Shown piece after piece: positions 36,401 through 63,625 of a stretch of DNA of 64,000 bases. The notes below the pieces were generated by a model. The model was not told the DNA's origin, made no database searches, and saw only the letters and a list, made by a program, of their open reading frames with translations. This stretch comes from Tubiluchus corallicola. Lineage: Eukaryota > Priapulida > Priapulimorpha > Priapulimorphida > Tubiluchidae. Positions within the stretch are counted from its first letter, which is position 1, and every line of letters begins with the position of its first letter. The stretch spans positions 620,001-684,000 of the forward strand of contig JAQGDQ010002372.1 in NCBI GenBank assembly GCA_030141605.1. The letters run 5' to 3'. Position numbers and translations under genes: made by a program.

Positions 36401-39400
36401 AGTAGTTTGATGGTAGTTAATCGCTGACTAGATGCAGGGTGGTCTAAGTTACCGAATATGTTTCTGGCATACTGGTGAATATATAATGATTTAAGATACT
36501 TTCCAATCATGTTAGTGTCAGTAGCATCATTAACATATTTTATTATCCCAGCAACCTCATTCGCGGCAGCAATTGCAATTCATTATCTACTCACCGTGTG
36601 AGGAAAGATTCAATCAGCTACTTGTTTTAGGGTTGTTACCCGTAACATAACCTAGAAAGCAGTTTGCACACTCCCTGTAACATGATCAGAATCGTAAAGT
36701 GCCCCGGCATGCGGAGCTCTTTGGGAAGCCATGGGATTCAACAGCACTTGGGGAAGCCAGCTTATAAAGAGTATTAAGGAAGCCAAGTTAGGACGACGCA
36801 TATTGTACATAAAATTTATTATCGATGAGTTTACATAATACAGTGGCTATGTTCGCAGTGTACAATTATCATTTTAAGCATAACAAGTAGCGTGATAAAG
36901 ATTTTTTAATGAAAAATAATTAGAAAGAAGCTCAAAATATTTTTTACATTATTCTGGTAAGAACTAGGAACTTTATTAGCGAATCCATGGATTTGCAAAG
37001 AATGATTAATGAGTTATTCTCGCTATGCATGTGAAACATCAAATTATAATTAATATGCTAAGTTTAAAGCCACACCATATACGACATAATTAATACTTTC
37101 ATCTGTACTGTCTCTGTGAAACGCCCTGCACTCGGACAGTAACGATTTGTGAAGCTTAAGCTACATGCTTGTTCAAAGAAAACACATAAGAAAGATGGTA
37201 TCATTGGATAATCGTTCTTAAACACCTAGGGATGACTTCGAGATACATGAAATATCTAAAGCTGATGCATCGCGTCTTATACAGGATGTAACTTTGTTAT
37301 AATCAGAATTGTGCCAAGAAGCAGGTTGGGTTCGATCATTTTTCTGGCACTAGCTAAATATGTAGCTATATATAGTATACATCTTGTTTCTTTAGTCACG
37401 TGGATGTAAAATTCCTAGTTTCACAAAAAAAAAATGTGCCTAAAACGTATACAGTCAGCTCCAAAAACCATACTTACTCAAATTTAAGTAGCACATCCCA
37501 ATGTTTCCTATTCATGTATTTTGCACAAAACACGATCGGCTGTGCGGAATTTTAAAATTAAGCTGAAACTGTTTAATAATAGACTCCCAGCTCGTTAGAA
37601 CACACTCTGTGGTTAAAATGACAACCCTTTGTTTACACAGGGCTTTCCAGCAACACTCTTCCAACATCGATCAGTGGAGGTTTACACTCATTTCCAGCTT
37701 TGAAAGCGTCCTGTCATAAAATCACTAATCATTGTTTGCCAATTGTCCGTGCATATTGCTAAGCAGAGAGATGAATAGTTAGCATATGACAGGATCCCAG
37801 CGCTATATCTCTATTACCATAATTATCAGCAAGAGCCTGTACAGATAGTACCATATAGCCTTTGTCTACACCGCACCGACTAACGCATCTTTCCTTTTAT
37901 GGACAAGACTGGCGGATAAAATCCATAGAAGTTGTCTTTGCTTCAAACAGAAAGCATGCTTGTACCACACGTATTTGTACAAATTTCTCTGAGCACAATG
38001 CAAACACGCACGGTGCATGGTATAAGCAGGCATGAGAAGATATAATATAAGACTACTACAGCATCAATATAAATTATCACAACTATCAATGTAATATGTA
38101 ATTACAATACTTATACACTCAAACCAGTTATCGTTAACTTATTTAATGAGAATCATTTAATGTTTTCTAAACCAGAGAAAATATAAATCACCTAAATAAT
38201 GACCAACAAAATACAAGTTTTGGCACATTCTCATCTCATGACTGGCAATCTTCTGTGATACTTAGTTAAATACTAATTACCTAGCTAACTATAGCTATCT
38301 TCTTGTAGTTACAACTGCCGTAACCTCACAATCTGTAATCTTAGAAAGTCTCATTAATGCCACATAGTGTAACCAAGTGAATGAATGGCCTGCCTTGAGA
38401 ACAATAGAGTTTATTATGAATTAAACAACCTGAGAGAATTTGAGGAAGCGAACCTAAAAGTTATAACTTTAACGGAGGCCTATATTACTTGATGTCACAA
38501 GCATAAATATTGGTTAATTTTTATCAATTAGAACACTCCAGTGAATTCATCATAATTGCACATAAATGTGACACATGGATGTTTGGTGATTTTTGCGAAA
38601 GTGAAAATCTGAGCATGTGAGAACTGTTGCAGATACGGCGTACAATAAACGTCTGAAAGTATCTTATAAATTATCTTCGCTGAGTAAAGTATTTGCAGCT
38701 TTTATCAAGCTCATCCATTATGTCCCATTAGATCTCAAATCCTAAGCGCTTTCTTTACAAAGATAAACAATAAATGGCAATCGTCAATAATAAATACACA
38801 CGAGACTGATCAACTTTGTTCATCGGTTCATTATTTATTATTAAGCAAAAATCGTTTTCAGTGAAAATAAGCGGTAACGAAAATGGTACTGTGTTATAAG
38901 AACTGACGAAAGTGGCTAAAACACTGTTTTTTCCGCACGCTGTAAACCCGTTAAAATATTTAAAGAATTTACAAAATGTAGCTACATGTTTCAGATTCAA
39001 CAGATTTTGGTACAAAATTTTAAGCAGTTCTTGTATTTGCAAAATCACTACCCTCTATACAATAACTATTTTCAGATAATAGGTCAACGTATTTGGAGAT
39101 GCGTAAGTATGAGATTGCTGCAGGCTGCAAGAGCACTACTGACTTTGTTAAGGAGCTATAAATGATTTTTATCGGCACTCCCAAGTGCTCTAGGAGCACT
39201 CTTGCCTCTTCCACCATGCATTTACACCTGCTTCTACAACCCAAACATTGCGAAATTCTTTCATCATCTATGCACTTGACAGGCTGGATGGCTTCATAAA
39301 GAAAGATAATTGGTTATTACACCCCCTCCTGTGACCTTGGGAAGGTTGTATAACGCCGATGTTACATCGGAAGTCCTCTGCCTATGATTTACTATACGGG

Positions 39401-42400
39401 TCAGACTGACCAAGCAGCGTACAATGGAACTGTACAAGTAAGTGGGTATAATAACTGACATTTGTGCATTAATCTACGAAGCTAATGAACAGCAGAATCG
39501 ATTTTGCGCGCAGGTTTTCTACGAGAAATGCATTCATTTTATGCAATAATCGCTCAAAGCACGTAAAGTCATTATATTGGTTTTTTGGAAGAAAAAATAT
39601 AAGATGGTAAGGCAAAATAACTCTGCACACATGAAGAAGAAGTTAAAGCAAACTTTTTTCAGAAGCTTCGTAATTTGCATTAATAAACCGAGCGTGGGGA
39701 GCCTGTGCAGCACAACGTAAAGCTACTGCCGTCTGTGAAGGAAATCTGCTTTATTTTTTATTTTCTAAATTGAATATTGGCAGATGCAGATACGTATGAA
39801 AAATATCTGAGCAGTGAGCATGTTATCCATTTTACATAATGCTGGAAGCTCAAGGTATGCGACTCGTTATGATATTCAACCAAATTATCAAGTGCCTGAA
39901 GTCCCAATCCACCAAAATCCAAAAACAGAATACAGTGTCACGTTACTTGTTTTTTTTTGCTTCTACCAAAAGCATCTTCAAATTGAAAGCGTTAATTTAA
40001 TACAAAGGCATTTGCATACAAAAGAATTTGAGACGCAGGACAGATCGCCTGGGGGTAACAGGAATTGTTTATCTTCCCCTCATTATGTTGCCCTCTTGCT
40101 AAATGCATTGCATTGCCCCACGCCAGGCTCTTTATTTGTACTATAAACATTCATCCCACAATTTAACCGTCCTTAGGCCAAATTAGACGCTTTCGTGTGG
40201 AAAGTTGATCAATGGTTATACTACGGGGATCCACAGTTAGCATTATTTCTGCTCGTATCTGCTGGACGAAGTTAGATAGAGCTGTACATTGCCACAACAA
40301 AGAGACTGACAGATAAGAACAGCACTGCTGCTCCACGTAAACAAGAATAGGGAAGCCCTGCACTTCTGTTAATTTTGTCCCTGGCAGTCAATACTCACAA
40401 AAAAATTTGTAATCGTTACAGAAATCAGATATTTAAGGAGACGGTACAAGTTTTTAAACGAAGTTAGTTGTGAAGTTTTTAGGGAACTTATCTGAACCTT
40501 ACGTAAAATACGTGAACTGTACTAAAGTCTTTATGCCCTTCAGTGGTGTCCATAACTGACACCATCGGAATAGTGACTTGTTACTGGCTTGAATGTGGCC
40601 TTAATTAAGAACAAAATGGCGCATCATTTCTTCATTACTTAACAGTCAACCAACTGTATGTGGCTATACTTTTTGCACCATCTGATTGGAAAATAATTAA
40701 GCACAGGTTAAAACAACGCGGTATATTATGACTCATAGACTAAAGAATTCCACGGTTACAAAAGAGGCAGAGCCTAAGTTACTCCATTATCTCACCTATC
40801 GCTTTACTTTTAAGTAGCTTAGACTAGATTTAATTTAGATACCGTTCTTCTGACTCAGTCAAGCTTAAGTATTGGCAAACAATACAACCATGTGTGTATC
40901 TCGCCTAAATAATCGTAATCCAATTGTTTCTGTGTGATTGCCATAACTGCATTTAGCTGCTAATATGTACTTGATTAGCCCTTATTATCATCGCCACCAT
41001 GTGGCTACCTATAATGACTACATTAACACTGTGTATGACATTCAGACATTTTAGGTCTAGATTCAACGCAATGTGTCACCATTCAACATAACCGAAAATT
41101 TAGTTTCCAAAATGGTAATTAGGCAAGTCTTTTTCACTGCTAAGTTAAACATTGCTTTTAAGAAAGAATGACAGAAAGGTAAATATAATAAAATGCATCG
41201 TAACTATTTATTTCATATAATAACTATAACTCGGACGCGAACCTCTGAATTTTCTATAGACGACCTCGTCACTTGTCTTTATAATTTGTGTGTTTAATTC
41301 AATTATTCAATTAGCTCATTTCTCTTGATTTTCTCACACCTAAGGTTTTTCTGTTTCAATATGTTGACAGAACTTTTTGTAAACTAACTGTGTCAGCTGT
41401 TTTACATTAGCTTAAAAGTTATCTTTATAAACGTTTTCAAAAATAAAAATAAAGTACGTTAGCTAGTATTCAACATTCATCAGTGAATGTATAGGCTCTC
41501 ACACATTAACAATTTAAAGTCAAACACGATGTTGGAATAAAATTGCTAAAACATGTCAAAAACAACTTAATAACTGGTTCATATAATATAATGGCATGCA
41601 CGTACAAAAAATGCATAAAATAATATTCTTTCATATTTTCTTAACGCAATGCAAAGTGCAAGTTATTGGTAAAAAAAACTGCAAAATCGAACTGCATTTT
41701 ATATATTAATCTGCTTGATCCGTATATCATACATTGCAAGACGTAGCATCTTGACGATGCAATACTCGTGCATGAATTAATAACAGACTAAACTAGGCTT
41801 ACCACAACAATGAGATTGCCTTCATCGTATAAAATTCCACGGAGATATCAAAGTCTTACGTAAATTAGTTTCCCGCTTTTCTCAGCATGTTTACGCTACC
41901 CAATGCGCACTCTAGTACATGTACCACATCTATAGTCACATAGTATAGTTGCAACCATCTACGTCACCGGTGAAGATCAATCGCCTCTCTCAGCTCACAG
42001 CATCAATCACAGTGATTCCCGCTTCGTGCACCTTGGCTACGCAGATCGTTATTAGCTGCGCACGTTCTCACCGGCTAGGGGCACTTACTGACATCCTTAT
42101 TACGGGCAGCGGCAGCTTCGAATCTTAGACATAAAGTACCAGTAAACTTTAGAATCTTTAGGAAAGCAAAAGGTGGTAAAATGAAATGTGTACTTTAATA
42201 AAGTACAACATAACATAATTTTGAGGTTACGTAATCAAGCGTAATCACTCATTTTTGGTGCTTAACTAGAAAATCAGAACCTGCTGCATATCAACATAAT
42301 TATTCAGCCTCACACATACGACATACACCACAAAACGCCTATTTCTGGATTTGTACTACAGAAGGAAAATAATTTTAACACACCACAGTCAAACAATTTT

Positions 42401-44040
42401 TATGCAAGCCAACTTGCCTACCTTGTATTATAAAGTATGTGTATATTATGTATATGTCTCATGTAATAAACTTCTGTGCTTATTTAATGCTGTTGTATTG
42501 TTCTTCTACATATGTCATTCTACTGTATATACCAATAAATAAATTCTATATTTATTCTATATTATGCAGTTATTAGAATCATTTTCTTGCCACTGCATAC
42601 ATATCAAACACAACGTAGACTTTTCAAACAATTCTACATTGAATTAGCCATTTATTTATCAAATTAATGTCAATGATACAGAACAGAGCTGTAAAACATT
42701 GTGTGTCGTACACACTAATACATTATGCATGCCAAAAATAACAAATGGTTTACAGACGCCAACTCTGCACGCTATGAATTCTAGGACCAGCAGCTGCTGT
42801 CGTAACAATAGACGCCATAGAGAATTCTCGTAGGAAAGTTATAATCAAACAAAACTAAAAAGAACCGGATACCATGTAGTACATTTCCTGATACTGACAA
42901 TTATTCTCCTGACAATCTGATATGCACACTTCATAATAGAAACAAAAAATATGTTGAGTAATTATGATGATTTCTTATTATGCAAATTAAATTTACATAA
43001 TAGTAAATACATGTACTATAGTAATATTAATAATACTAATAGGTATTAGTATTACCTACTGCTGATAATAAAGATAACATTAAAATAATTTAATTACAGT
43101 CCCTGATAAATCTGCAACAGCAAAAGCGAGTATAATTTTCATAATAAACTCTTAGCAACAGTGTTGGTCCAAGACTATCTTCACTGAAAAGCACTGCTGG
43201 GACTAAAACTGGCTTTTTATTTTGACTGCCTAACTTGGCGTCGCTTAGAGCTGCATTCAATCATATGAAAAAATAAGCCCTGATCGACGCGGCTGAGCAC
43301 AAAGGCATCGGCATGGACGCGTGGCAGACTTAATGAGGCATTCAAGCAAGCCTTACCAAACTTGGTGAATTCATTGTTTGGTGGATTATTGAGGAACCAC
43401 ATAAGCTCATTTATGCCTTTGTCATATTTATATCAGGCCTATGGAGTAAAATTATTCATAAATTATTTACTGGCGTACTTCGAAACAAAGCTGCCAGCAT
43501 TTTATTATTGCACTAGAAAATTAGATAAAATATAATACGCTGCTAGTTAAAATATTATTTAGCAGAACAAATATATATGTTATTTTACAAAAACTAATCA
43601 CTTCAGGTCGTTGTGTGATTTTAATCATATTAGTTGTAGTTTAAATGGTTGTGCAACAAGTCATAGAGTCAAAAATTCAATTTTCCTAAAACTGTGCGAT
43701 AAATGGAAAATTAACACGTATCACGAAATTGTTGTTTATTTGTTTATTTATGGACCATGAAGCTATCAGCCTGTTATCATCAATGTTATGTTTTAATTAA
43801 AACTGTAGAGTTAATCATAAAGAGTTCATAGCGCTTGCAAAAAATATAAAATCTTGCAATCGTTATTGATTTTAATTTAATTAATTTTTTTATTTTATTT
43901 TTTTGAAATAACACTTGCATTACAGTAGCCAAGACTTCCCTGTACTGCGCCGCTTCAAGGGGATCTAAGCCAACTCTCCCCATCTCCAAAATTTGGTTTC
44001 ATGGATCTGCGCCTCACCGTGGCGCCATCTGTAATTTTAA
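33461..44040. other. Gene-poor intergenic stretch
   Basis: About 10.5 kb of AT-rich sequence without an exon chain I can support on either strand. Isolated open frames are all about 110 codons or shorter and lack domains. The only compositional change is a GC-richer patch at about 41880-42125. A minus-strand frame at 43786-43989 has a protein-like start (EMGRVGLDPLEAAQYREVLA), perhaps a retroelement remnant, which I cannot confirm. Confidence 0.4.
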
Positions 44041-44046
44041 TCTTAA

Positions 44047-44071
44047 AAGATTCTGCATATAGCAGAATCTT
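44047..44071. repeat. Perfect 10-bp-stem hairpin
   Basis: AAGATTCTGC (44047-44056) pairs with GCAGAATCTT (44062-44071) across a 5-base loop. It lies just upstream of the diverged tandem repeat at 44141. It is not placed after any gene, so it is not a terminator of known sense. Confidence 0.6.
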
Positions 44072-44140
44072 ATTGGAAATCAACTGTTTACTATTTCCTT
44101 AATTTTGAAATCTTAATTTTTAAAACTAAAACAGCTAGAG

Positions 44141-44835
44141 TCACGAAACTTGCAGGGTAGACACCTGAGGATGGAGGACTATCACTAGTATAGTGATCGG
44201 TGACCTCGGATCAAAGGGTCACGGACGCTGGACATCGGACAGTTTTCCTTTGTCGCTCAATTCCTTGAGTTAAATTCAAAATTTTTTTCACAGATATTTA
44301 GGTCCTGTCGGTGCACTAAGTATTTTTCGGAAATTGGAGTCTAGGAAAGTTCTGAATTAGGAGCCAAAATGTGAAATCGTTTTGTCGATCAACTCCTCTT
44401 ACAGTATTGGACTAGGAGTCAATATTTATACATGCGTGGCTAGGCAGGAGGAGGGAATAGATGTGCATATAGTTCGAAAAGGATTTTCCAAAAGCGGGCG
44501 TGATCTAGTCACGTGACATGGGCGAAAGTATTAACATGTGGCCTAGTTAACTCCATAAGACCTTGAATTACGAAACTTGCAGGGTAGGCGCTTAATATAG
44601 GTAGGCAGAAAACAGTGCAAGAATGGCGAATTCTAGGACAAAGATCACAGGGGCAGGACCCAAAATGTGAAAATTAGGGCAAATGACTTTGCCACTCAAC
44701 ACCACTTACAATATTGGACTAGACGCCCACGTTATTGCACGTATGGGTAGTCGGTCGAGCGTATATGTGTACTAAGCATTTTCGAAAAGTGGGCGTAACG
44801 AGGTCACATGGCTACGGCGACAGTGTTAAAATGGC
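44141..44835. repeat. Two diverged tandem copies of a ~400 bp unit
   Basis: Copy A (44141-~44540) and copy B (44569-~44835) start with the same CGAAACTTGCAGGGTAG and then share, in order, CAAAATGTGAAA, CTTACA-TATTGGACTAG, TTTTC-AAAAG-GGGCGT and GGTCAC/AGTCAC followed by a GGCGA-AGT block. Copy B is shorter internally. The ordered blocks show duplication of one ancestral unit. No coding sequence or transposon ends are recognised; it may belong to a dispersed repeat family. Confidence 0.7.
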
Positions 44836-45043
44836 ATTGCAACAAAATGGACTTCCTATGTAATCAAGCACGGAGAATTCAGCAATAGCAAAATTATAAT
44901 CTCGAGACAATAATCAAGTCAGCAAAAAATTTTCACAATCAGCAGTCGCAGTTTTGGTCATAATGCTGACTCTGTCATAAACAAGGTCTAGTTACTTTTT
45001 TATTTACTCTGAGTGAAAGGTACTTTGTCCTGTTTATAGTATC

Positions 45044-45769
45044 TAAGGCCAATTTCACCGCGAGAACGCAAGGAAAATTATGCATGGAATTGGTGTCAGA
45101 AAATATTCAGATGATTTCCGACTTTTTCTCGAAATGCCATGCAGCAAGAAAGTCCTTTGCACAATGAAACAGAGCGATTTTTTAATGCGCGTCCAAATAG
45201 CTACAGCTCCTTGGACCGTGTTGCGGGCTTGTAGTATCGCTCGTCATCATGGACAGCGAGAGATGAGCTTGTTTTTTTTTAAAAAGTTCTACTATCAATT
45301 TCAACGTCTAAAAACATGTTAAATAAATATGTGCGTGTGTCATTTTTCTTTTTCACGAATATAGCCATCGCCGTTGCATTAATAAAACATAAAATCGTCT
45401 TTATGTTAAAAGAGGGGTAAGATCTTATAATTTTATGCTGAAGTATGTTAATTGTTGTTCGTTAAACCAAAAAGAAGTAACTGAGTTGTTAAACTTTAGT
45501 TTTAATTCCCCGAGGAATCCTCACAAAACTTCACGAAGATCTAGCGTACGGCAACTTTACCATGTGGCAACTTTCCTCGTGAAGAGGACGCATGGTTTCT
45601 AGCTGGCGGTAGAATTCCTCATGACAAATTCCACGAAGAAAATTTTGCATGAGGCGTCAGTGTGAAATGCGTCATAGAAAGCAATATGTTCCATTTTCAT
45701 GAGTAATACCGGAAGAAATTTTTCCATCAAGGTATTTTGACGCGTGTTTTCTCTGTAAAATGGGCTTAA
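45044..45769. mobile_element. Inverted-repeat DNA element, possibly Harbinger-like and non-autonomous
   Basis: The left end after TAA reads GGCCAATTTCACCGCGAGAA. The right end, reverse-complemented after TAA, reads GCCCATTTTACAGAGAAAAC. The imperfect inverted repeat covers ~25 bp with a possible 3-bp TAA target duplication, as used by PIF/Harbinger elements (family knowledge). An 80-codon open frame inside (45080-45322, +) has no domain I can name. The superfamily assignment is tentative. Confidence 0.5.
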
Positions 45770-47045
45770 GTGTGTCTGCTGCTGTTGCGGTGATTTCTGA
45801 TTTTAACACTCTAAGCACAAAGTCTATGAAGCAGAAACAAAGTGATCTATTGTGTCTAAACTACATAAATTAATAATTTCACATCCAAATGAAGCCAAAT
45901 AATCTGACAAAACTACTGCACTCAAATTGGGTGATTCACTACACTCAAACTATATTTTCTTGGGGGGAGGGCGTATTACGGTCTAACTAAATAAGCGTAG
46001 TTAATGAATTTAGCGTACTTAAGTAAAATGAATTTACTTCCATAATGTCCATAATGCCAAAAGTAACGAATACAATCTGAGTAATTTGCCATATTTAAAC
46101 AAAAAAACCGTAGACATAAAAAAGAGCGCCCAACATAAAAAAGGCCAACTATTCAGTTTCCTAGTATAGTGACTCAACACTATTTCACAGCCGTTACCCA
46201 CTACCACTGCCACCTCCATCGTAACCGTCGTTGTCATCATTATTATTGTCCTCGTTTCTTCAATCGTCAATGAACGCCTAAAATATTAATTTATTGAACT
46301 CTAAACCAACGAGATGTAAAGCAACGGAAAAGATCTTCTATTTGAATAGCACGTTGTGTTTATTTGAACAAATCATAAAAATAGTGTAAAAATAAAAACA
46401 TATCACTGAAACTTTTTTGGCAAAAACAAGAAGAAACATAAGAAACATGAAAATGAAAGTGCTATGGTTAAAAAATGCATAAATGCATACGGTTGCAAAT
46501 TATCAAAAGACACAAACAATGTAAAAATATGTATTTTTATTGAAAAGCTTTAGTCTTAACACTAAAGAGTTGTATATTAATGTATAACAAACATTACCGA
46601 GTCGCACTTACATAACATTTTGATTTTCGGAAATTGCTTTCGTAACATTTACTACAGAAAATATACAGCACTTAGAAACATTACACAAATTTTGCTTCCG
46701 AATCTACACATTCCAGTGGCAGTGTAGAGCATTTATAATTCGTAGGCCTACACATATATAAGCGATTATATTTGGCTAGTTACAACACAGTTAACTTTTT
46801 GTAATATCAGTTACACCTTAATTATTAATGACCACAAAATTATTTGCAAAAAATAGCGAATTCTTTATTAACCAGATTGTTAAATTTTTGACAAATAACA
46901 GGATCATTCATTCTTGATATTAAAACTTTTATATTCACAAATACCTGGGTATATAATGCAACGTAATTGATTAACAGTCACTCGTGCAGGTGAGCAATAA
47001 AGCTTAGTTAAAATAATAACAGTCAATATTGTAAAGCAGATTACT
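45770..47045. other. 3' flank of beta-tubulin A
   Basis: AT-rich sequence downstream of the tubulin stop. An AATAAA on the minus strand (TTTATT at about 46862-46867) lies ~180 nt past the stop and is a plausible poly(A) signal. Nothing else is supported. Confidence 0.45.
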
Positions 47046-52299
<5,254 letters not shown>

Positions 52300-53444
52300 T
52301 TTGTTTTGTTTGATAAAAAAAAACTTCAAATGCTATGGATCAGCACGCAAGCCCTTTTTCTTGTTCGCACCACTTCTCCCAGCTTCACCAATGTGTTATG
52401 CAGCCAGGTTTCAAAAACCCACCCTTTTTACTACTGCACCGGACTACTTTCTTATGGATTTACCATTTACCACGCCAGACGAAGACCAAATGGCTTTGCT
52501 GAGAACGCCAGACGCTTTCAGCACGCATGCGTGTTAGAAAAAAAGATGAGGGATGTGTCATCGACTCCTGCAGCGTGGTTAGGTTACTTACTGTACTGTT
52601 AAAACGTGATTCATGTGAATGCATCTTTGCGACTGTATACAGACTAGAAAGGACGCTTTAGATTCTTGTTCAGTGTAATAACCCAGTAATAATAATTTAT
52701 TGCATTTGCTTAATTTAATTTTGCGTGAAAACATGCAACTCGTATATGATAATAAAGATGCCTGGACGAATATTTAGTATACACGCCAAGTAATCATTAC
52801 ATGAATACAACATATTTACCGTAGCAGCAAAACCGCCCCTTGCACTGAAAAAGCTTGTTTGTATACGTCATTATAATGGTACTTCTGTGAACAAAGCTCA
52901 GAAAATAAGAAGTTTCTATCTCAATTTAAAAATTCAGAAACTCGGGTCCTGGATCTTTCATTATTGATCATTCAGATGACAACGAAATTGAAAACGATGC
53001 TTATCACGTATTGATGAGGTATATATTTACCATTTGAGCTAAAATACTAAACCAAAGTTTGCTTTGTATGCATATAACAACATTTATTTTGAAAAATATC
53101 CACAAACTTAAGAAAAACTGTCATTGTTCAACAATTAACATGCAAAATATTAAATAGGGAAGAGACTTCAATACTGAAATTGCAAAATCATTGACTGATA
53201 TGAAGTTTATGTAATACTTTTAACAGTAAGCATTCTACTAAATTTAGCATAGTTGACGATATTCACAAGTTGTTCACAAAACTGTCATTATTAAATCAAG
53301 TCATTTTAACTAACTAAAGGAAAAGAGATATATTCAATACTAAAATTACATCATCGTTGATCAGTATGGTATTTTATGCAATACTTTGCACAATTCATAT
53401 TTCAAATCTATTAGAAATTATGCCATTAACCATGTGTTGTATGT
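52300..53444. other. Spacer between the two beta-tubulin genes
   Basis: Holds the 5' flank of copy A (higher coordinates are upstream) and the 3' UTR of copy B. A minus-strand AATAAA (TTTATT at 53083-53088) lies ~360 nt past the copy B stop. Open frames on the plus strand at 52255-52602 overlap copy A exon 1 in antisense and are not supported. Confidence 0.5.
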
Positions 53445-62305
<8,861 letters not shown>

Positions 62306-63625
62306 ATGGTGAACTCCATGCAGTCAACTTCGACGGGTGCTCCAACAGCCGTCATGCCTCGTGTTGTGCCTGATCAGAGGACAAAATTTGAACAAGAAGA
62401 ACCTTTTAAGCGACTTAGCAGAGAAAGTGAGGTGATGCTTTTTCTTTCATTCGTGTCATTAGTTCAGGACTATGTGTAAATATCACATTTTAGTAACTTC
62501 AACAGCGCGTGTTTAATTATTTCAAAATGACATCTATGTACATTTACTATATGCGGGCTACCTACTTGTGTCAATAGTTGCTTAGTCATTACTAATGCCA
62601 CGCATTGACGTTTTGCCTGTTTCAACTTGTTTAGCTGTGAAGAATGTAATATTGTGCTATTGGTTCACTGACTAAGATGAGTTTAGCCAGACTCGACCCC
62701 GTATATGCTACGCAGTGTCCACTGTTCATTATGGTGATATGTAATGTGATAGTACTTACAATATATCACATTGCACCAATGTGGTAAAATTACGAAGTGT
62801 GTCATTCTTGCCTTACTTTGAGCATTCAAGCACGTGCTACTCTGAAACATATTAGTGATGATGCTAAATGTTCAACGATTAGCACATTCATGTGCGAGTT
62901 TTATGTTAATCAACGCAGTTTTTCGTCACATCGTCATAATCACTTTTAGTGTATTGTGAATTTGTCATAGCCTTTTTAGTGTATGATGTCATTTGGTGGT
63001 ATGGAGGGATTTAGTGTAATTTTCTTATTTCTGCTTCTTCGTACAATCGTTATGTAATAATACATCATTAACAATAATTAGGTCTCTAAACTCACAGAAA
63101 GGGAACATAACTCGTTAGGACTACACTATTTTTGCTTATGTTATACAGTTATGTTCTCTAGAACGGATCGGACAAAATTTTATATGAAATGTAGGTTTCA
63201 GCGAACAGCGCACTGCCTGGCACGCTTCTATTAATCGAACTTCTCACTATCGTTACTTAAAAAGCTATGCTAAATTAATGGTTTACTTTGTTACAGGTGA
63301 GATACACTGCATTTAGAGATAGACCTCACGAAGAAAGGATAGTCAGATTTGAAACAGGTTGTAGAGAAGGACATGCAGAAATAGTAAGTTGTCGTGTTTT
63401 AGACTTTCGCTACTTTATTAAAATCTCCTACTTTTTAAAACCAGTTAGCATTGCATTTAATATATTTATCGCAGTTTGGAAAACTAATTTTCTTCCTACT
63501 TTTCACAGGCTTTTGTCACGTCTGGAACAAACCTGGAACTTTGGTTTGCGCCTCCCGGTTGGACAGGAAACCGCGAACTTGAACCTTACAGAGGTTGGGC
63601 AAATTTCGATTTAGAACATGGCAAG
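62306..63625 (+). CDS. CBFB: Core-binding factor subunit beta, 5' part (first three coding exons; continues beyond the window)
   Basis: Non-DNA-binding partner that stabilises RUNX (Runt-domain) transcription factors on DNA; acts in the nucleus (family knowledge). Coding exons in view: 62306-62431, 63297-63383 and 63509-63625, all joined in phase 0. Diagnostic stretches: MPRVVPDQRTKFEQEEPFKR, then YTAFRDRPHEER, then AFVTSGTNLELWF. The exon breaks after the SRESE and HAEI segments correspond to the vertebrate CBFB break points as I recall them. An in-frame TAA at 62285-62287 makes 62306 the first possible start; it adds 16 residues before the Met equivalent to the vertebrate start (Met17), so either Met may be used. 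The remaining exons must lie past 64000; the last donor is GTAAGG at 63626. Confidence 0.93.

Noticed and set aside
39280-39420. Possible LTR edge (short palindrome CCGATGTTACATCGG and nearby CA/TG ends)
   Set aside because: No second LTR, primer-binding site, polypurine tract or retroviral-type coding region was found.
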